DNA from: Chryseobacterium candidae
GTDB lineage: Bacteria; Bacteroidota; Bacteroidia; Flavobacteriales; Weeksellaceae
Direction of reading: 5' to 3'
Length of the DNA stretch: 64,000 nucleotides
Assembly: GCF_004916905.1 (NCBI RefSeq)
Contig: NZ_SDLV01000010.1
Location: 227,731 to 291,730 of the forward strand
Below the pieces are notes generated by a model. That model made no database searches, was not told the origin of the DNA, and worked only from the letters and a program-made list of their open reading frames with translations. This document shows, piece after piece, positions 14,915-24,842 of the stretch. Within the stretch, counting starts at the first letter, position 1, and each line of letters opens with the position of its first letter. The position numbers were made by a program, and so were the translations under genes.

Positions 14915-15516
14915 TTGAGATAAAAACCGTTTGTGTTCTTAGAATCATTATTTTGACAATAAATCTTCTTAATTGCTGCGAGAATATTTTTGCAAAAATA
15001 TGAATATCCATAAGCCCTGACAAAGCTATCATGTAGAATAAACCGTCTTTTTTTTGTCGAATTTTTACTACAAAATCATTTAAACAAAACTTCAACTGTT
15101 AATCAAAAATTGATAAAATTATTCAAACACAACAATAATTTTTGTTCATAAAATTCTAAAAAAAGCCACAAATCCAGTACAATACTAAGATCTTTAGACG
15201 AAAATTTACAATGAATACGGCATAAATTTATCACATATTATTGAAATACGAAAAGATTGAGAAAAATTTTGAATCTCTTATTGTCTGCAATACATGATAA
15301 AACTTACAGAAAACAGGACACACAATACTAATTTATCTCCATAATTTCACTATTTTTACACGATCAAAAAATATAAAACACAAAAGACCAGAAAACTTCA
15401 ATGATAAAAATTTATTCTCAATCGTTCCTACCCTTAAAAAAAACATTGACTTGTACAAATACTATTATTAACCGTCTTCTGCATTAGCAGCAGATATAGA
15501 TCAGTTTTGCACATAT
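14915..15516. other. Intergenic region upstream of the sensor kinase
   Basis: Very AT-rich. A 68-codon minus-strand frame (14889-15095) overlaps the terminator and has unlikely composition, so it is not annotated. The only structure is a CTGC/GCAG dyad near 15478-15494 just before the kinase start. No clear TAnnTTTG element was found. Confidence 0.4.
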
Positions 15517-18507
15517 ATGAGAGTTTGGGTATTTATTTTTGCTTGTATTTATCTAAATATTTCCGGGCAGCACTACACCTCTATGTGGTACAACATAGAC
15601 AACGGACTGCCGCAAAGCAGTGCAAAGGCCATTGTAAAAGACAAATATGGCTTCATTTGGATTTCTACTGAAAACGGACTTGTACGGTATGACGGAAGTT
15701 CATTTATTACCTTTAATAACTTCAAGGTAAATAATCTACATTTTGGTGAATTTATAGGAGATCCGTGCCTTGACAGCATAACAGTTCTTAATAATTTCCA
15801 GAAAAATAAAATTATTATTAAAAACAGGTTTCCCAAATTGGCAGATCTTACTGCCGGTGATAAAATGACCTACTGCAGCGGTAATGATATTCTCCACCGC
15901 ATTGCCAATAATATCATTACCTCGGATTTCTATAATGACATCCAATATTTTATTCAGCTCAAAAATTCTGTTTATCATTTTACAGAAAAGAATGCCATCA
16001 TCTATAAGGAAGGAAAAAAAGAAATAAAAATTGTCCTTCCTTTTACCAATGAAGATCTGAATTATATTTTTGTACTGAATAATCACCTGTTCATCAATGA
16101 TCTGAAAAAAAGAAAAACCTACTCCATCTACAAGGGACGTCTTTCTGTTTCTGATCAACCTACACTTTTTAATCACCCAGACACTAAAATATATTGGCAA
16201 CAGATTACCAATCAGACATTTATTATCAACCATGATAATATTTACCTTTTGGAAGGAGATGAAAAGGATCTCCGTTTGAAATTTCTTGTCAATTTTGAAG
16301 AAATCGGCAATCACTCTTATTGCTCTATGTATTATGATGAGAGTTTCAATAAATTGTATCTGGGAACTCTCAATAACGGACTGAACGTACTTCAGCTTTC
16401 CAATTTCAATGTTTCAAGGAAAAATGCTGATTTCTCAAGTAATGTATATTTTGCATCTCTCCCTTTCAGTCAAAATACAATTATTGCTGAGGATGGTACA
16501 GAATTCGGAAGAAATGGGATTGTAAACAACCATTTTTTCGGAAACAATGACAACTATGTGATGATGTATGATAATTCCGGAAACATTCTGATCAGGAAAC
16601 GAAACCGTATTATCAGGTTTTATAAAAATTCTGGATATAAAAAGAAGGATTCATCTTTTGTAAAAAAAGGACTCGAAACATTTATGAAAAGCGGAAACCT
16701 TTATGGAACAACCTTTACAGATCTTTCAGGAACAAAGCTTCATCTTTACAGAAAAGATATATTTAGCCAACCGGATTTCACCTATACTTTTAAAAGTTTT
16801 ATCAATACTTTTTATCAATACAATGAGAATGAAATTCTGACAGGAAACAGTGACGGACTTTATTCCATAGCATTGGGAAGCAATACTATAACTCCCTTAA
16901 TTAAAAACATCAATGTCAAAAGTATTATCAGAACAAAGGATAATCTGATATGGATTACTACCAACAAAGACGGATTTTATCTTTTCAGGAATCACCAACT
17001 TATCAAGATGCCCAACGACATCAATGACTATCTCCAGTCGGCTCATTATATTCTTGAAGACCAAAAGGGATATTATTGGATTTCTTCAAATAATGGGATG
17101 TTTAAGGTCTCTAAAAAACAATTGCTACAGTATGCAGAAAACAAAAAAACTGCGGTTTTTTATTATCGCTTCACTAAAAAAGACGGCTTCCTGACCAATG
17201 AATTTAATGGAAGTTCAGAACCCAATGCCTACGCTCTTGAGAATGGGGATTTTGTATTTCCTTCAATGGACGGTTTTGTGTTTTTTAACCCGGAAAGTAT
17301 TCAGACTTATTATCCGGGAAGAAATAAGATTTACATTGAACGGGTAAAAATAGGAAATTCTGAGCCTCAGTATTTTCACCAGATTCTTAATTTGAAAAAT
17401 AATTACAAAACTGCAGATATCTTTATTGATATTCCTTATTTTTCCAATCCTGAAAATCTTTATATTGAAGCAAAGATATCAGGAAAAGAAAATACTGAAT
17501 GGGAAAAGATTGCAACAGGAAAAGAATTAAAATACACGATCAGCAACCTTTCTCCCGGTGATTATACTCTGAGTGTAAGGGTATTGATTTCTGCAGATGG
17601 AAGATATGAAGAAAAGACTGTACGCTTCAAAATTCAGCCACTTTTCTATCAGACCTTGTTATTCAGAGTATCTGCTTCCATTGTTATTCTTATTTTGATT
17701 ATCATCATCGTTCAGTTAACCACCAACTTTCTAAGAATAAAAAATAAAGCTTTAAAACAGATTGTTCATAATAAAAATTCTGAACTGAGAGAAACCTCAC
17801 TTCACCTGGAGGTTGTTAAAAACAACCTGCAAAAAGAAACCGAATATCAGAAAAAACTGGTGGAAACCATCAGCCACGATATCACCACTCCGATCAGATT
17901 TATTGCTATGCTTTCTCAGAAACTTCATGAATCTGATGATGTGGAGCTTCAGAAAAAATACTTTGACAGTATTTATAAATCTTCCGAACAGCTGTATCAG
18001 TTTACCCTGAATTTGAAAGAATATACTGAACTTTATAAAGCTGAAAATATTTTTGAAGAAAATGAATATCCAATCAACAGAATTCTGGAAATCAAGAATA
18101 AATTATTCTGTGAAATTGCAAAAGAAAAAGGGACTGTCATTACCAATCTTACCAAAGGAATCGTATATTCTAAAGTAAATGAAAGTATTTTAACAGCCAT
18201 TATTCATAATATTCTTGATAATGCTGTAAAAAATACCTTTGAAGGAAATATAACCCTTACGGTTACAGAAAATTTACAAAAAACCACAATAATAATTACT
18301 GATACAGGAACAGGGATGTCTGAAGAGCAGATTTCTGTTTACATGAACCTGTTCAGAAATCCTACATTGGAAACACCTAGTTTTAAAGGAAAAGGATTGG
18401 GTCTGCATATGGTTATCCATCTGGTAAAAAAGATCAATGCTGAAATGAACTTCAGACAAAACCAACCTAAAGGAACAATTGTGGAAATAACACTCAATAA
18501 AAACTAA
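15517..18507 (+). CDS. Membrane sensor histidine kinase with beta-propeller periplasmic domain
   Basis: This 996-residue protein begins with a signal-like segment and a two-component-regulator propeller (NGLPQSSAKAIVKDKYGFIW, STENGLVRYDG and later WISSNNGMFKVS repeats; residues about 20-620). A Y_Y_Y domain (about 630-705) and one membrane helix (about 715-740) follow. The cytoplasmic part has the phosphoacceptor motif ETISHDITTP with H787, then a HATPase with N-box HNILDNAVKN, DTGTGM (D929) and GKGLGLHMV. It has no fused receiver or output domain. The partner response regulator starts 5 bases downstream. The signal sensed is unknown; such propellers often read glycans or other periplasmic ligands. 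Confidence 0.92.
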   Translation: MRVWVFIFACIYLNISGQHYTSMWYNIDNGLPQSSAKAIVKDKYGFIWISTENGLVRYDGSSFITFNNFKVNNLHFGEFIGDPCLDSITVLNNFQKNKIIIKNRFPKLADLTAGDKMTYCSGNDILHRIANNIITSDFYNDIQYFIQLKNSVYHFTEKNAIIYKEGKKEIKIVLPFTNEDLNYIFVLNNHLFINDLKKRKTYSIYKGRLSVSDQPTLFNHPDTKIYWQQITNQTFIINHDNIYLLEGDEKDLRLKFLVNFEEIGNHSYCSMYYDESFNKLYLGTLNNGLNVLQLSNFNVSRKNADFSSNVYFASLPFSQNTIIAEDGTEFGRNGIVNNHFFGNNDNYVMMYDNSGNILIRKRNRIIRFYKNSGYKKKDSSFVKKGLETFMKSGNLYGTTFTDLSGTKLHLYRKDIFSQPDFTYTFKSFINTFYQYNENEILTGNSDGLYSIALGSNTITPLIKNINVKSIIRTKDNLIWITTNKDGFYLFRNHQLIKMPNDINDYLQSAHYILEDQKGYYWISSNNGMFKVSKKQLLQYAENKKTAVFYYRFTKKDGFLTNEFNGSSEPNAYALENGDFVFPSMDGFVFFNPESIQTYYPGRNKIYIERVKIGNSEPQYFHQILNLKNNYKTADIFIDIPYFSNPENLYIEAKISGKENTEWEKIATGKELKYTISNLSPGDYTLSVRVLISADGRYEEKTVRFKIQPLFYQTLLFRVSASIVILILIIIIVQLTTNFLRIKNKALKQIVHNKNSELRETSLHLEVVKNNLQKETEYQKKLVETISHDITTPIRFIAMLSQKLHESDDVELQKKYFDSIYKSSEQLYQFTLNLKEYTELYKAENIFEENEYPINRILEIKNKLFCEIAKEKGTVITNLTKGIVYSKVNESILTAIIHNILDNAVKNTFEGNITLTVTENLQKTTIIITDTGTGMSEEQISVYMNLFRNPTLETPSFKGKGLGLHMVIHLVKKINAEMNFRQNQPKGTIVEITLNKN

Positions 18508-18512
18508 TCTTT

Positions 18513-19124
18513 ATGAATGAAAGAATTCTAATCGCTGATGATCATTATGTGGTAAGGGCGGGAACCTCTTTGGTTCTTGAAACAGCTTATCCGTTACTGA
18601 ATATAGATTTTGCGGAAAATTATGAACAGGTGAAAAAGAAGCTGGAAGATCAACGGTATGACCTTATTATTTTAGATATTGATATGCCGGGAACTCAGTA
18701 TAAGAAGATGGTTCCGGAGCTTAAAGATATACAGAATGACCTTAAAATTCTTATATTCTCAGGATATGACAAAGATGTTGCGATTCAATATATCAGAGAA
18801 GGTGCTGAAGGCTATCTGAATAAACAAAGTAGTGAAGAAGAAATTAAGAACGCTGTGAAAACAGTAATTGAGAAGGGATATTTCTACCCTGCAGAACTGA
18901 TTGGCCTTATTATTCAAAACAAAAGAGATAATCCCGTAGAAAAGTTATCATCCAGAGAATACGAAATTTTCAAACTTCTGGCAGACGGCAACGGCAATCT
19001 GGAAATTGCCAACAGGCTTAATATTCAGATGTCTACGGTAAGCACTTATAAAAAAAGAATTTTTCAAAAGCTTAATGTCGGAAATATTGCAGAGCTGATT
19101 AAAGTCTATGAAATGATGCATTAA
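18513..19124 (+). CDS. NarL/FixJ-type response regulator
   Basis: This 203-residue regulator has a receiver domain (about 1-120) with acidic pocket ADDH, phospho-Asp D55 in LIILDIDMPG, and the conserved Lys in YLNKQSS. A LuxR-type HTH follows (about 140-200: LSSREYEIFKLLADGNGNLE, then STYKKRIFQKLNV). It is translationally close to the histidine kinase (5-base gap), so phosphotransfer from H787 to D55 is the expected route. Targets are unknown; the adjacent secreted protein at 19258-20103 is one candidate. Confidence 0.94.
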   Translation: MNERILIADDHYVVRAGTSLVLETAYPLLNIDFAENYEQVKKKLEDQRYDLIILDIDMPGTQYKKMVPELKDIQNDLKILIFSGYDKDVAIQYIREGAEGYLNKQSSEEEIKNAVKTVIEKGYFYPAELIGLIIQNKRDNPVEKLSSREYEIFKLLADGNGNLEIANRLNIQMSTVSTYKKRIFQKLNVGNIAELIKVYEMMH

Positions 19125-19130
19125 GAAAAT

Positions 19131-19160
19131 GGGGCTGAATTTCTTATCATTCCAGCCCCG
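19131..19160. terminator. Terminator between convergent genes
   Basis: GGGGCTG/CAGCCCC with a 15-base loop. The T-tract is modest on the minus strand and absent on the plus strand. Confidence 0.6.
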
Positions 19161-19257
19161 AAAAAACACAAATCTCATTAGATTTTTAAACAGCTAACCC
19201 TTTGATTTTATAGAGTTTTATATAATCACTGTATTTTTAGAATCTTCGGATAACTTA

Positions 19258-20103
19258 TTAGTACAGCCTCTGTACAGAGAGAAACAGCTCCCTTGTGTTA
19301 TCAGAAGTATTGGAATCTGTGGTGGTAGCATCGCTGCTTCCCGCTGCAGATTTATTGTCTACACGAAATGCATAATACACTCTGTACCATCTTGGTTCCG
19401 GCTCTTGTATTGTAATATCAAATGTTACGGTCTCATTATGAGTCTGAGTAAGATAAACTCCATCATCAAACTGCCTGTAAGCTCCCGGTGATAATTTAAT
19501 ATTTCCGTTGTCAGAATCACCGGTATGGGTAGACATTTCCGAAACCCAGATTTTCACATCTGAAGTTCCTACATTATAAAGTCTGGGATTAAAAGTGGTA
19601 GCCGCTCCTGTTCCTGCTGAACTGCTGTTAAATTGGGCATCAAGTCTCAGGAAACCTCCCAGAACAGGAAGATCAGTAAGATAGGTACTGGCTAATGTGC
19701 TGGCTCCGGAAGGGCCTGCAGGAATACTTCCATGATAGTAGATCAGGTCTCCAATGGTAATGTCGTCATCTTTTCCTCCAAAAGCAAACTTCCAGGTAGT
19801 CCCGTTGAACATATAATAGCCGGCTTTATCTACTTTTGCTGTTTTTACAGAAGGTGCAGTTACAGCCTGCGTTACATAGACCAACGCTCCGGTCTGATCT
19901 GCCAGATACACATTATCTTTAGCTCTTAGCTGATCTCCTGTCATTCTTGGAGCAATCACTCCGTCTGCCGCAGTAGCAACATCTGGTTTCCCCTCTACAT
20001 GTAGCGTTACTTTAGGAGAGTCTGTATTAATCCCTACCTGGGAAAATACAGCTGCTGAAAAACACATCATTATGCTGGCAAAAGGTAATTTTATTTTTTT
20101 CAT
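19258..20103 (-). CDS. Secreted surface protein of unknown function
   Basis: The 281-residue product has a signal peptide (residues 1-21, ending VFSQ). It then shows the VGINTDSPKVTLHVEG opening common to Bacteroidota surface proteins that resemble tail-fibre or adhesin N-termini. A GYYMFNGTTWKF segment follows. The rest (about 110-281) is Ser/Thr/Asp-rich beta-type sequence with no T9SS sorting domain. A -7 element TAACTTTG is at 20207-20214, leaving a leader of about 95 nt. It is convergent with the two-component operon. Confidence 0.75.
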   Translation of the reverse strand: MKKIKLPFASIMMCFSAAVFSQVGINTDSPKVTLHVEGKPDVATAADGVIAPRMTGDQLRAKDNVYLADQTGALVYVTQAVTAPSVKTAKVDKAGYYMFNGTTWKFAFGGKDDDITIGDLIYYHGSIPAGPSGASTLASTYLTDLPVLGGFLRLDAQFNSSSAGTGAATTFNPRLYNVGTSDVKIWVSEMSTHTGDSDNGNIKLSPGAYRQFDDGVYLTQTHNETVTFDITIQEPEPRWYRVYYAFRVDNKSAAGSSDATTTDSNTSDNTRELFLSVQRLY

Positions 20104-20206
20104 TTTAGTATATTTGTTTAAAAATTATTTGATTTATTTAAGAATTGAATAAATCATGCAGACCAATTAACCTATCATCAATCAGCCTTTGTTGAGCTAG
20201 CTGGTG

Positions 20207-20214
20207 CAAAGTTA
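20207..20214 (-). promoter_or_regulatory. -7 promoter element of the 19258-20103 gene
   Basis: TAACTTTG on the minus strand fits TAnnTTTG; a TTG lies 15 bases further upstream, slightly closer than consensus. Confidence 0.45.
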
Positions 20215-20372
20215 TCTACATTAATAAATCAAATTCACGAATAATCAATGAAAAACCGGAAACAGTTTTACAAAACTCAAACAACTAATAACCAATATAT
20301 TAAATCAGTCATATTTTGATATTTGACTTTTATAAAACATATTGAAATGATTTAAATTACCTACCGCCACAA

Positions 20373-21326
20373 ATGATTACCGAAAAAGACATAAAAATTG
20401 AACAGTACAAAAGACAGCTGGTGTATTATTATAATATTCTGATGTCTGTGATTCTTGCCCTATTTGGATTGATATTTACCTTTATCATTCCGGATAAAAT
20501 AATGGCATGGTATCTTTTTGGAGGACTTTTTTTACTGGTTTATACTTATCTGATTGTTCGTAAAACCTATTCGGTTAATGTAATGGTGCATTCTTACATT
20601 ATTATTGCAACACTTTATAATTTTTACATCATGCTGGCTTTCTGGAACAATTCTATAGCGAGTTTTGTATGGCTTATTCCCATTCCTCTGGCAGCCTATG
20701 TCTTTTTTTCAAGAAAGTATGTATTTATTTACAGTATGTTTGTTTTGCTGAATATTATTATAGGATATCTTATTTCCAAAACCTTCAGTTTAAAATTTCC
20801 GATACACCGGCCTGAAGATGTGAGAATTACCGACACCATCCTTATGATTTCCAATGTAGCCGTAATATCACTTCTGCTCTATTTTAAGGATAAAATAAAA
20901 CGAGTTGAAATTTACCATGAAATTGAAGAAAAGAATGCTAGTGCTGTAATTCAACCGGTTTCTGTGGCAGAGAAAGCTCCTTTTGCAGATGAACTGTTTG
21001 AAAAAATTGAATCTGTGATGAGAGAAAAACAGCTTTATAAAGACGTTAATTTTAATATTTCCAAGCTTTCCGCGGAAATAGAAATCAACAGTAGTTATAT
21101 CTCAAAATCAATTCGTGCTAAAGGATATCCCAACTTCAATAATTATCTTAATATGCACAGGATTGAATGTGTAAAAAGACTTCTCAAGGAAAATGATCTT
21201 GAAAAAGTAACCCTCATGTATATTTATACTGATGCAGGATTCTCCAATCAGTCTACCTTCAACCGGGTATTCAAGCAGATGGAAAATATTACTCCTTCAG
21301 AATACATCAGCAGTTTGCAGCTTTAA
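20373..21326 (+). CDS. Membrane-anchored AraC-family regulator
   Basis: This 317-residue protein has five or six membrane helices in residues about 15-175 (for example YYYNILMSVILALFGLIF). A linker and a C-terminal AraC double HTH (about 215-315) follow: NFNISKLSAEIEINSSYISK, then YTDAGFSNQSTFNRVFKQ and the closing ITPSEY. The design suggests direct sensing at the inner membrane. An MFS exporter follows 117 bases downstream on the same strand and may be a target; the link is positional only. Confidence 0.87.
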   Translation: MITEKDIKIEQYKRQLVYYYNILMSVILALFGLIFTFIIPDKIMAWYLFGGLFLLVYTYLIVRKTYSVNVMVHSYIIIATLYNFYIMLAFWNNSIASFVWLIPIPLAAYVFFSRKYVFIYSMFVLLNIIIGYLISKTFSLKFPIHRPEDVRITDTILMISNVAVISLLLYFKDKIKRVEIYHEIEEKNASAVIQPVSVAEKAPFADELFEKIESVMREKQLYKDVNFNISKLSAEIEINSSYISKSIRAKGYPNFNNYLNMHRIECVKRLLKENDLEKVTLMYIYTDAGFSNQSTFNRVFKQMENITPSEYISSLQL

Positions 21327-21443
21327 TGATTTGTTTCACCAATCAATATCATTGCGATAATGATTTTTAAATTCCGAAAATAATCAGGAAATTTACAGAA
21401 CTTAATTTTCTGTCAAACCACTGCATTTTAATTGCAAAAAATC

Positions 21444-22646
21444 ATGAATTCATCTGAAAAAGCTCTTAAGGGAAGCTCACGTTTCCAATCTATAAAACTT
21501 TGTATTTTTTTTTCAGGACTCTCGGTTTTTGCACAGCTTTATCTTTTCCAGCCGATGCTGCCTATGGCTGCAGAACAGTTTGGGGTATCTGTAGGTGATA
21601 CTTCCCTGCTGGTATCATCATCTACAATAGGTATGGCATTGGGATTACTGTTTTTTGCTTTTAAAGCCGACAGTTATTCCAGAAAAAATCTCATGGTTTT
21701 CTCGTTAATTTCATCTGCAACCTTAACTATTGTTTCTACCTGGATTCCAGACTTAAGCCTCCTTATTGCTATCGGAGTTCTGAAAGGCTTCGTTGTTTCC
21801 GGGGTTTCTGCAGTTGCTCTCGCTTATCTTACAGAAGAAGTGGATGCGTTGGTAGTACCAGCCGCCATCAGCATGTATCTCAGTGGCAATACAATTGGAG
21901 GAATGAGCGGAAGGATAATGGCTACCTTGTTTGCAGGGGAATTCGGTTGGCGGAATGCTGTTCTTCTGATTGGCATAGAAAGTTTTATTCTCGGTGTTGT
22001 ATTCTGGAAACTGTTTCCGGAGTCAAAATTTTTCAATCCACAGAAAACGGATTATTATCTTAAGGTAAAACAGATGAAGTTTTTCCTTACCAATCCTTAT
22101 ATGCTTCGCTTATATTGTACCGCAGCATTACTGATGGGAGTTTTTGTAAGCGCTTATAATTACCTTACATTCAGACTGGAAGCAAGCCCTTTTTCATTAA
22201 GCCACTTTATCATTGCTTTTATCTTTCTGATGTATATTTTTGGAGTTTTCGGAACGATGATTGTAGGCCGTCTTTCAAGAAAATTTCCTGTGAATAGCAT
22301 TCTGAAGGCTTCTATTCTGTCCATGCTTACCGGAACCTCCCTACTATTATCTGAAAATATTTATATCCTTATTTTCGGACTTGGGCTTTTTACCCTTTCA
22401 TTTTTCGCTGCACATACCATGGCCAGCCAGATGACAGCTTTGTATGCCAAACGTGGGAAATCTTCAGCCACATCTATCTACTGGCTGTTTTATTATTTTG
22501 GCTCAAGCATTCTGGGAAGTGGTACCGGTTATCTGCTTCATGCCTATTCATGGACCGTTTTCATAGCAGTTCTTATGATATCTGTTATAACCGCCCTTCT
22601 TCTGACCACTTTTAATACAGGTCCAAAAGCAGGAATAAAAAACTAG
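21444..22646 (+). CDS. MFS transporter (drug/metabolite efflux type)
   Basis: The 400-residue protein has about 12 membrane helices and a typical MFS layout, including the first-loop region FFAFKADSYSRKNLM and the second-half equivalent MIVGRLSRKF. It resembles the arabinose-efflux/bicyclomycin-like exporters (FQPMLPMAAEQFGVS in helix 1). I use ATG 21444; a TTG four codons upstream is less likely. Substrate is unknown. It follows a membrane AraC regulator. Confidence 0.88.
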   Translation: MNSSEKALKGSSRFQSIKLCIFFSGLSVFAQLYLFQPMLPMAAEQFGVSVGDTSLLVSSSTIGMALGLLFFAFKADSYSRKNLMVFSLISSATLTIVSTWIPDLSLLIAIGVLKGFVVSGVSAVALAYLTEEVDALVVPAAISMYLSGNTIGGMSGRIMATLFAGEFGWRNAVLLIGIESFILGVVFWKLFPESKFFNPQKTDYYLKVKQMKFFLTNPYMLRLYCTAALLMGVFVSAYNYLTFRLEASPFSLSHFIIAFIFLMYIFGVFGTMIVGRLSRKFPVNSILKASILSMLTGTSLLLSENIYILIFGLGLFTLSFFAAHTMASQMTALYAKRGKSSATSIYWLFYYFGSSILGSGTGYLLHAYSWTVFIAVLMISVITALLLTTFNTGPKAGIKN

Positions 22647-22843
22647 TACCACATACATACCACACTCTATATTTCATATTCATGTGATAATTCGCTAATA
22701 AACGTACTATTTTAACGTATTATTAAATTTTCATATCGAAAATTTAACCTAATCTTTTCCAAAACACGGCATAACAATACAATGTCGGGCATACTATTTG
22801 CTATTTTACCGGAGACCATATCACCATTTAAAGTCAAAATATT

Positions 22844-23257
22844 ATGAACGTAGCAGATCTAAAAATCAAGAACTTGGTTGAGTATAAAAATCAGATTTAT
22901 ACCATTACTGAGATCTTTCAAAATGTCGAACAGGCTTATTTTGTTAAAATTGAAAATGATATTCAAAGTATTTCAGTACCGGCAGCAGCAATCAAACCGA
23001 TTAAAATAACGGAAGAATGGCTTGAAAAGCTCGGATTTTCAAGGACAGACAGTTCAGACCAGAGTATACGGTATGAAAGACCGGAAGCCTTTATAAAATA
23101 TGATATAGACTTGAGTTCAAGAAAAATAATGGAAGGACTTAAAATATATGGAAATGCTATAAAATGTAAATATATTCATGAATTTCAGAATATTTTCTCA
23201 AGTTTATTCGGAAAAGAAACATCTTTGCATTATGGTTATTTGAAAACAGAATCGTAG
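22844..23257 (+). CDS. Conserved protein of unknown function
   Basis: The 137-residue soluble protein opens with NVADLKIKNLVEYKNQIYTI, a small beta-rich module. It continues with the IKPIKITEEWLEKLGF pattern seen in many uncharacterised Bacteroidota proteins, and ends in an amphipathic helical tail. No catalytic motif or signal peptide is visible. It stands alone with its own strong terminator 20 bases after the stop. Confidence 0.7.
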   Translation: MNVADLKIKNLVEYKNQIYTITEIFQNVEQAYFVKIENDIQSISVPAAAIKPIKITEEWLEKLGFSRTDSSDQSIRYERPEAFIKYDIDLSSRKIMEGLKIYGNAIKCKYIHEFQNIFSSLFGKETSLHYGYLKTES

Positions 23258-23277
23258 TTAAATAGTCCTTAGCTGTT

Positions 23278-23318
23278 GAAGACCACAATTTATATTGTAA
23301 ATTGTGGTCTTCTTATAT
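23278..23318 (+). terminator. Terminator
   Basis: GAAGACCACAAT/ATTGTGGTCTTC is a perfect 12-bp stem, 21 bases after the upstream stop, followed by a weak T-rich stretch. Confidence 0.8.
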
Positions 23319-23343
23319 ACAATCCCTTAATTTAATATTTACG

Positions 23344-23351
23344 TAAATTTG
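23344..23351 (+). promoter_or_regulatory. -7 promoter element of the Crp/Fnr gene
   Basis: TAAATTTG fits TAnnTTTG exactly. It overlaps the alternative TTG start at 23349, which supports translation from ATG 23379. Confidence 0.55.
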
Positions 23352-23378
23352 TACCTGCCGCTATACGTACAAAATCTA

Positions 23379-23981
23379 ATGATAAATACAGATCCAATCC
23401 TTTTACAGCTGATAGAACATTTTAAAGAAATAGTTACCTTAGAAGATAAAGATATTGACTGTATTACTTCCAAATTGGAAATCATACAGCTTAAAAAGAA
23501 AGATTTTCTGCTTCGTGAGGGGCAGGTTTCCAGGCATATGAGATTCATTGCAAAGGGAAGCCTGTCTGCTTATCATATTGATGAAAAGGGAAAAGAAAAT
23601 ACCACTCAGCTGGGGATTGAAAACTGGTGGGTAAATGATCTTTACAGCTATCTGAGCGGGCTGCCTTCAAGAATGTTTATTCAGGCTAATGAGGATAGCA
23701 TCATCATACAGATCAGTAAAAATAATCTGGAACTATTATATAAAGAAGTTGCTGCTGTTTCAGAATTCTGGCGTCTGAAAATGCAGTCTGCGTATGTTAC
23801 TTTACAGGAAAGAACCTTTGAACATTCCCGTGTTGATGCCTACACCAAATACAGAACATTTGTCACTACTTACCGTAATATCGAGCAGCGTTTTCCTCAA
23901 TACATGATCGCTTCCTACCTTGGAATAACTGTAGAATATCTGAGCTATCTGAGAAAAAAACACCTGTCTGACGTTTCTTAA
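23379..23981 (+). CDS. Crp/Fnr family transcriptional regulator
   Basis: This 200-residue protein has a cyclic-nucleotide-binding-like beta-barrel (about 25-110; KKKDFLLREGQVSRHMRFIA, then GSLSAYHIDEKGKENT). A connecting helix and a short C-terminal HTH (about 165-195: YMIASYLGITVEYLSYLRK) follow. The cAMP-binding residues of E. coli Crp are not conserved and there is no Fnr cysteine set, so the effector is unknown. It lies 65 bases upstream of an outer-membrane protein gene that may be its target. Confidence 0.88.
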   Translation: MINTDPILLQLIEHFKEIVTLEDKDIDCITSKLEIIQLKKKDFLLREGQVSRHMRFIAKGSLSAYHIDEKGKENTTQLGIENWWVNDLYSYLSGLPSRMFIQANEDSIIIQISKNNLELLYKEVAAVSEFWRLKMQSAYVTLQERTFEHSRVDAYTKYRTFVTTYRNIEQRFPQYMIASYLGITVEYLSYLRKKHLSDVS

Positions 23982-24013
23982 GATTTCTTAAGTTTATTCC
24001 GTTCCGGCCTGAA

Positions 24014-24021
24014 TAATTTTG
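24014..24021 (+). promoter_or_regulatory. -7 promoter element
   Basis: TAATTTTG, 25 bases upstream of the barrel-protein ATG, fits TAnnTTTG exactly. Confidence 0.5.
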
Positions 24022-24046
24022 CTCACAGAATTTTAATGAGTGAAAT

Positions 24047-24667
24047 ATGAAGGCTAAATTTATCGCCATAACAGCTCTTGCATCAGCATTCCTGAATCTG
24101 AATGCACAGAAGATTTCCTATACTCCTGATCTGGTTTTGGGAAACCGTTCCTATACTTATATGCACAATGTCAATTATCAGCTGAATGAGCGGTTGAAAT
24201 TAAACAATCTTACCCTGTTTGATACAGAGTATACCAAGGATAAAGAAAACATATTCTTCATCAGAAATACCCTTTCGTATCATCTTACCAAAAGGCTGAG
24301 TGCCAATGCGGCATTTGGAATGAAAAATCCCGGAGCATTTTTCAGTGCTTATCTACAGTACAAAATTATCCGTCCTTCCTATTATCTGTCCTACTCTATA
24401 GGAACCACTTATCAGAAAGGATTTTCTCTGGAACAGTCTGTATCTTTTGAGTACACACCTCATCTGACAGAAAATTTCAAGGGATATTTCAGTGTTCTGG
24501 CTATTGGAAACCTGGATAACAGCGGATATCCCAGAGGCCTTCAGTTTATAAGACTGGGAGTAAAACAGGATAAAATGATGTACGGACTTGCTTCCAACTT
24601 TGATCAGTTTAATAACGGAAAAAAGACCCTGGAAAATATCGGGGCATTTGTAAAATATAACTTTTAA
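24047..24667 (+). CDS. Predicted small outer-membrane beta-barrel protein
   Basis: The 206-residue product has a signal peptide (1-20, ending NLNAQ) and about eight to ten alternating hydrophobic/polar beta strands (for example YLSYSIGTTYQKGFSLEQSV). It ends in a terminal aromatic residue (VKYNF), all typical of outer-membrane barrels. I recognise no family. It has its own promoter but sits directly behind a Crp/Fnr-type regulator. Confidence 0.72.
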   Translation: MKAKFIAITALASAFLNLNAQKISYTPDLVLGNRSYTYMHNVNYQLNERLKLNNLTLFDTEYTKDKENIFFIRNTLSYHLTKRLSANAAFGMKNPGAFFSAYLQYKIIRPSYYLSYSIGTTYQKGFSLEQSVSFEYTPHLTENFKGYFSVLAIGNLDNSGYPRGLQFIRLGVKQDKMMYGLASNFDQFNNGKKTLENIGAFVKYNF

Positions 24668-24780
24668 AAATGAAGACGTTCCAACTTTTTTTAACTATTA
24701 AGATGTTAAGATTATGAAGACAGTTTGCTTAAATTTTAAGTCAGAATGGTTCTTAACTATACTTTAATTATTAAAATAAC

Positions 24781-24811
24781 AGATCGTGCTATGAAAATCA
24801 TAACACGATCT
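24781..24811. terminator. Terminator between the barrel gene and metE
   Basis: AGATCGTG...CACGATCT with an inner TATG/CATA pairing. T-rich sequence follows on the minus strand, suiting metE. Confidence 0.75.
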
Positions 24812-24842
24812 GAATTATTGAATCTAATTATTTTAAATTTTT

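Noticed and set aside
14889..15095. 68-codon minus-strand ORF
   Set aside because: Overlaps a bidirectional terminator, has unlikely composition and no promoter or family.
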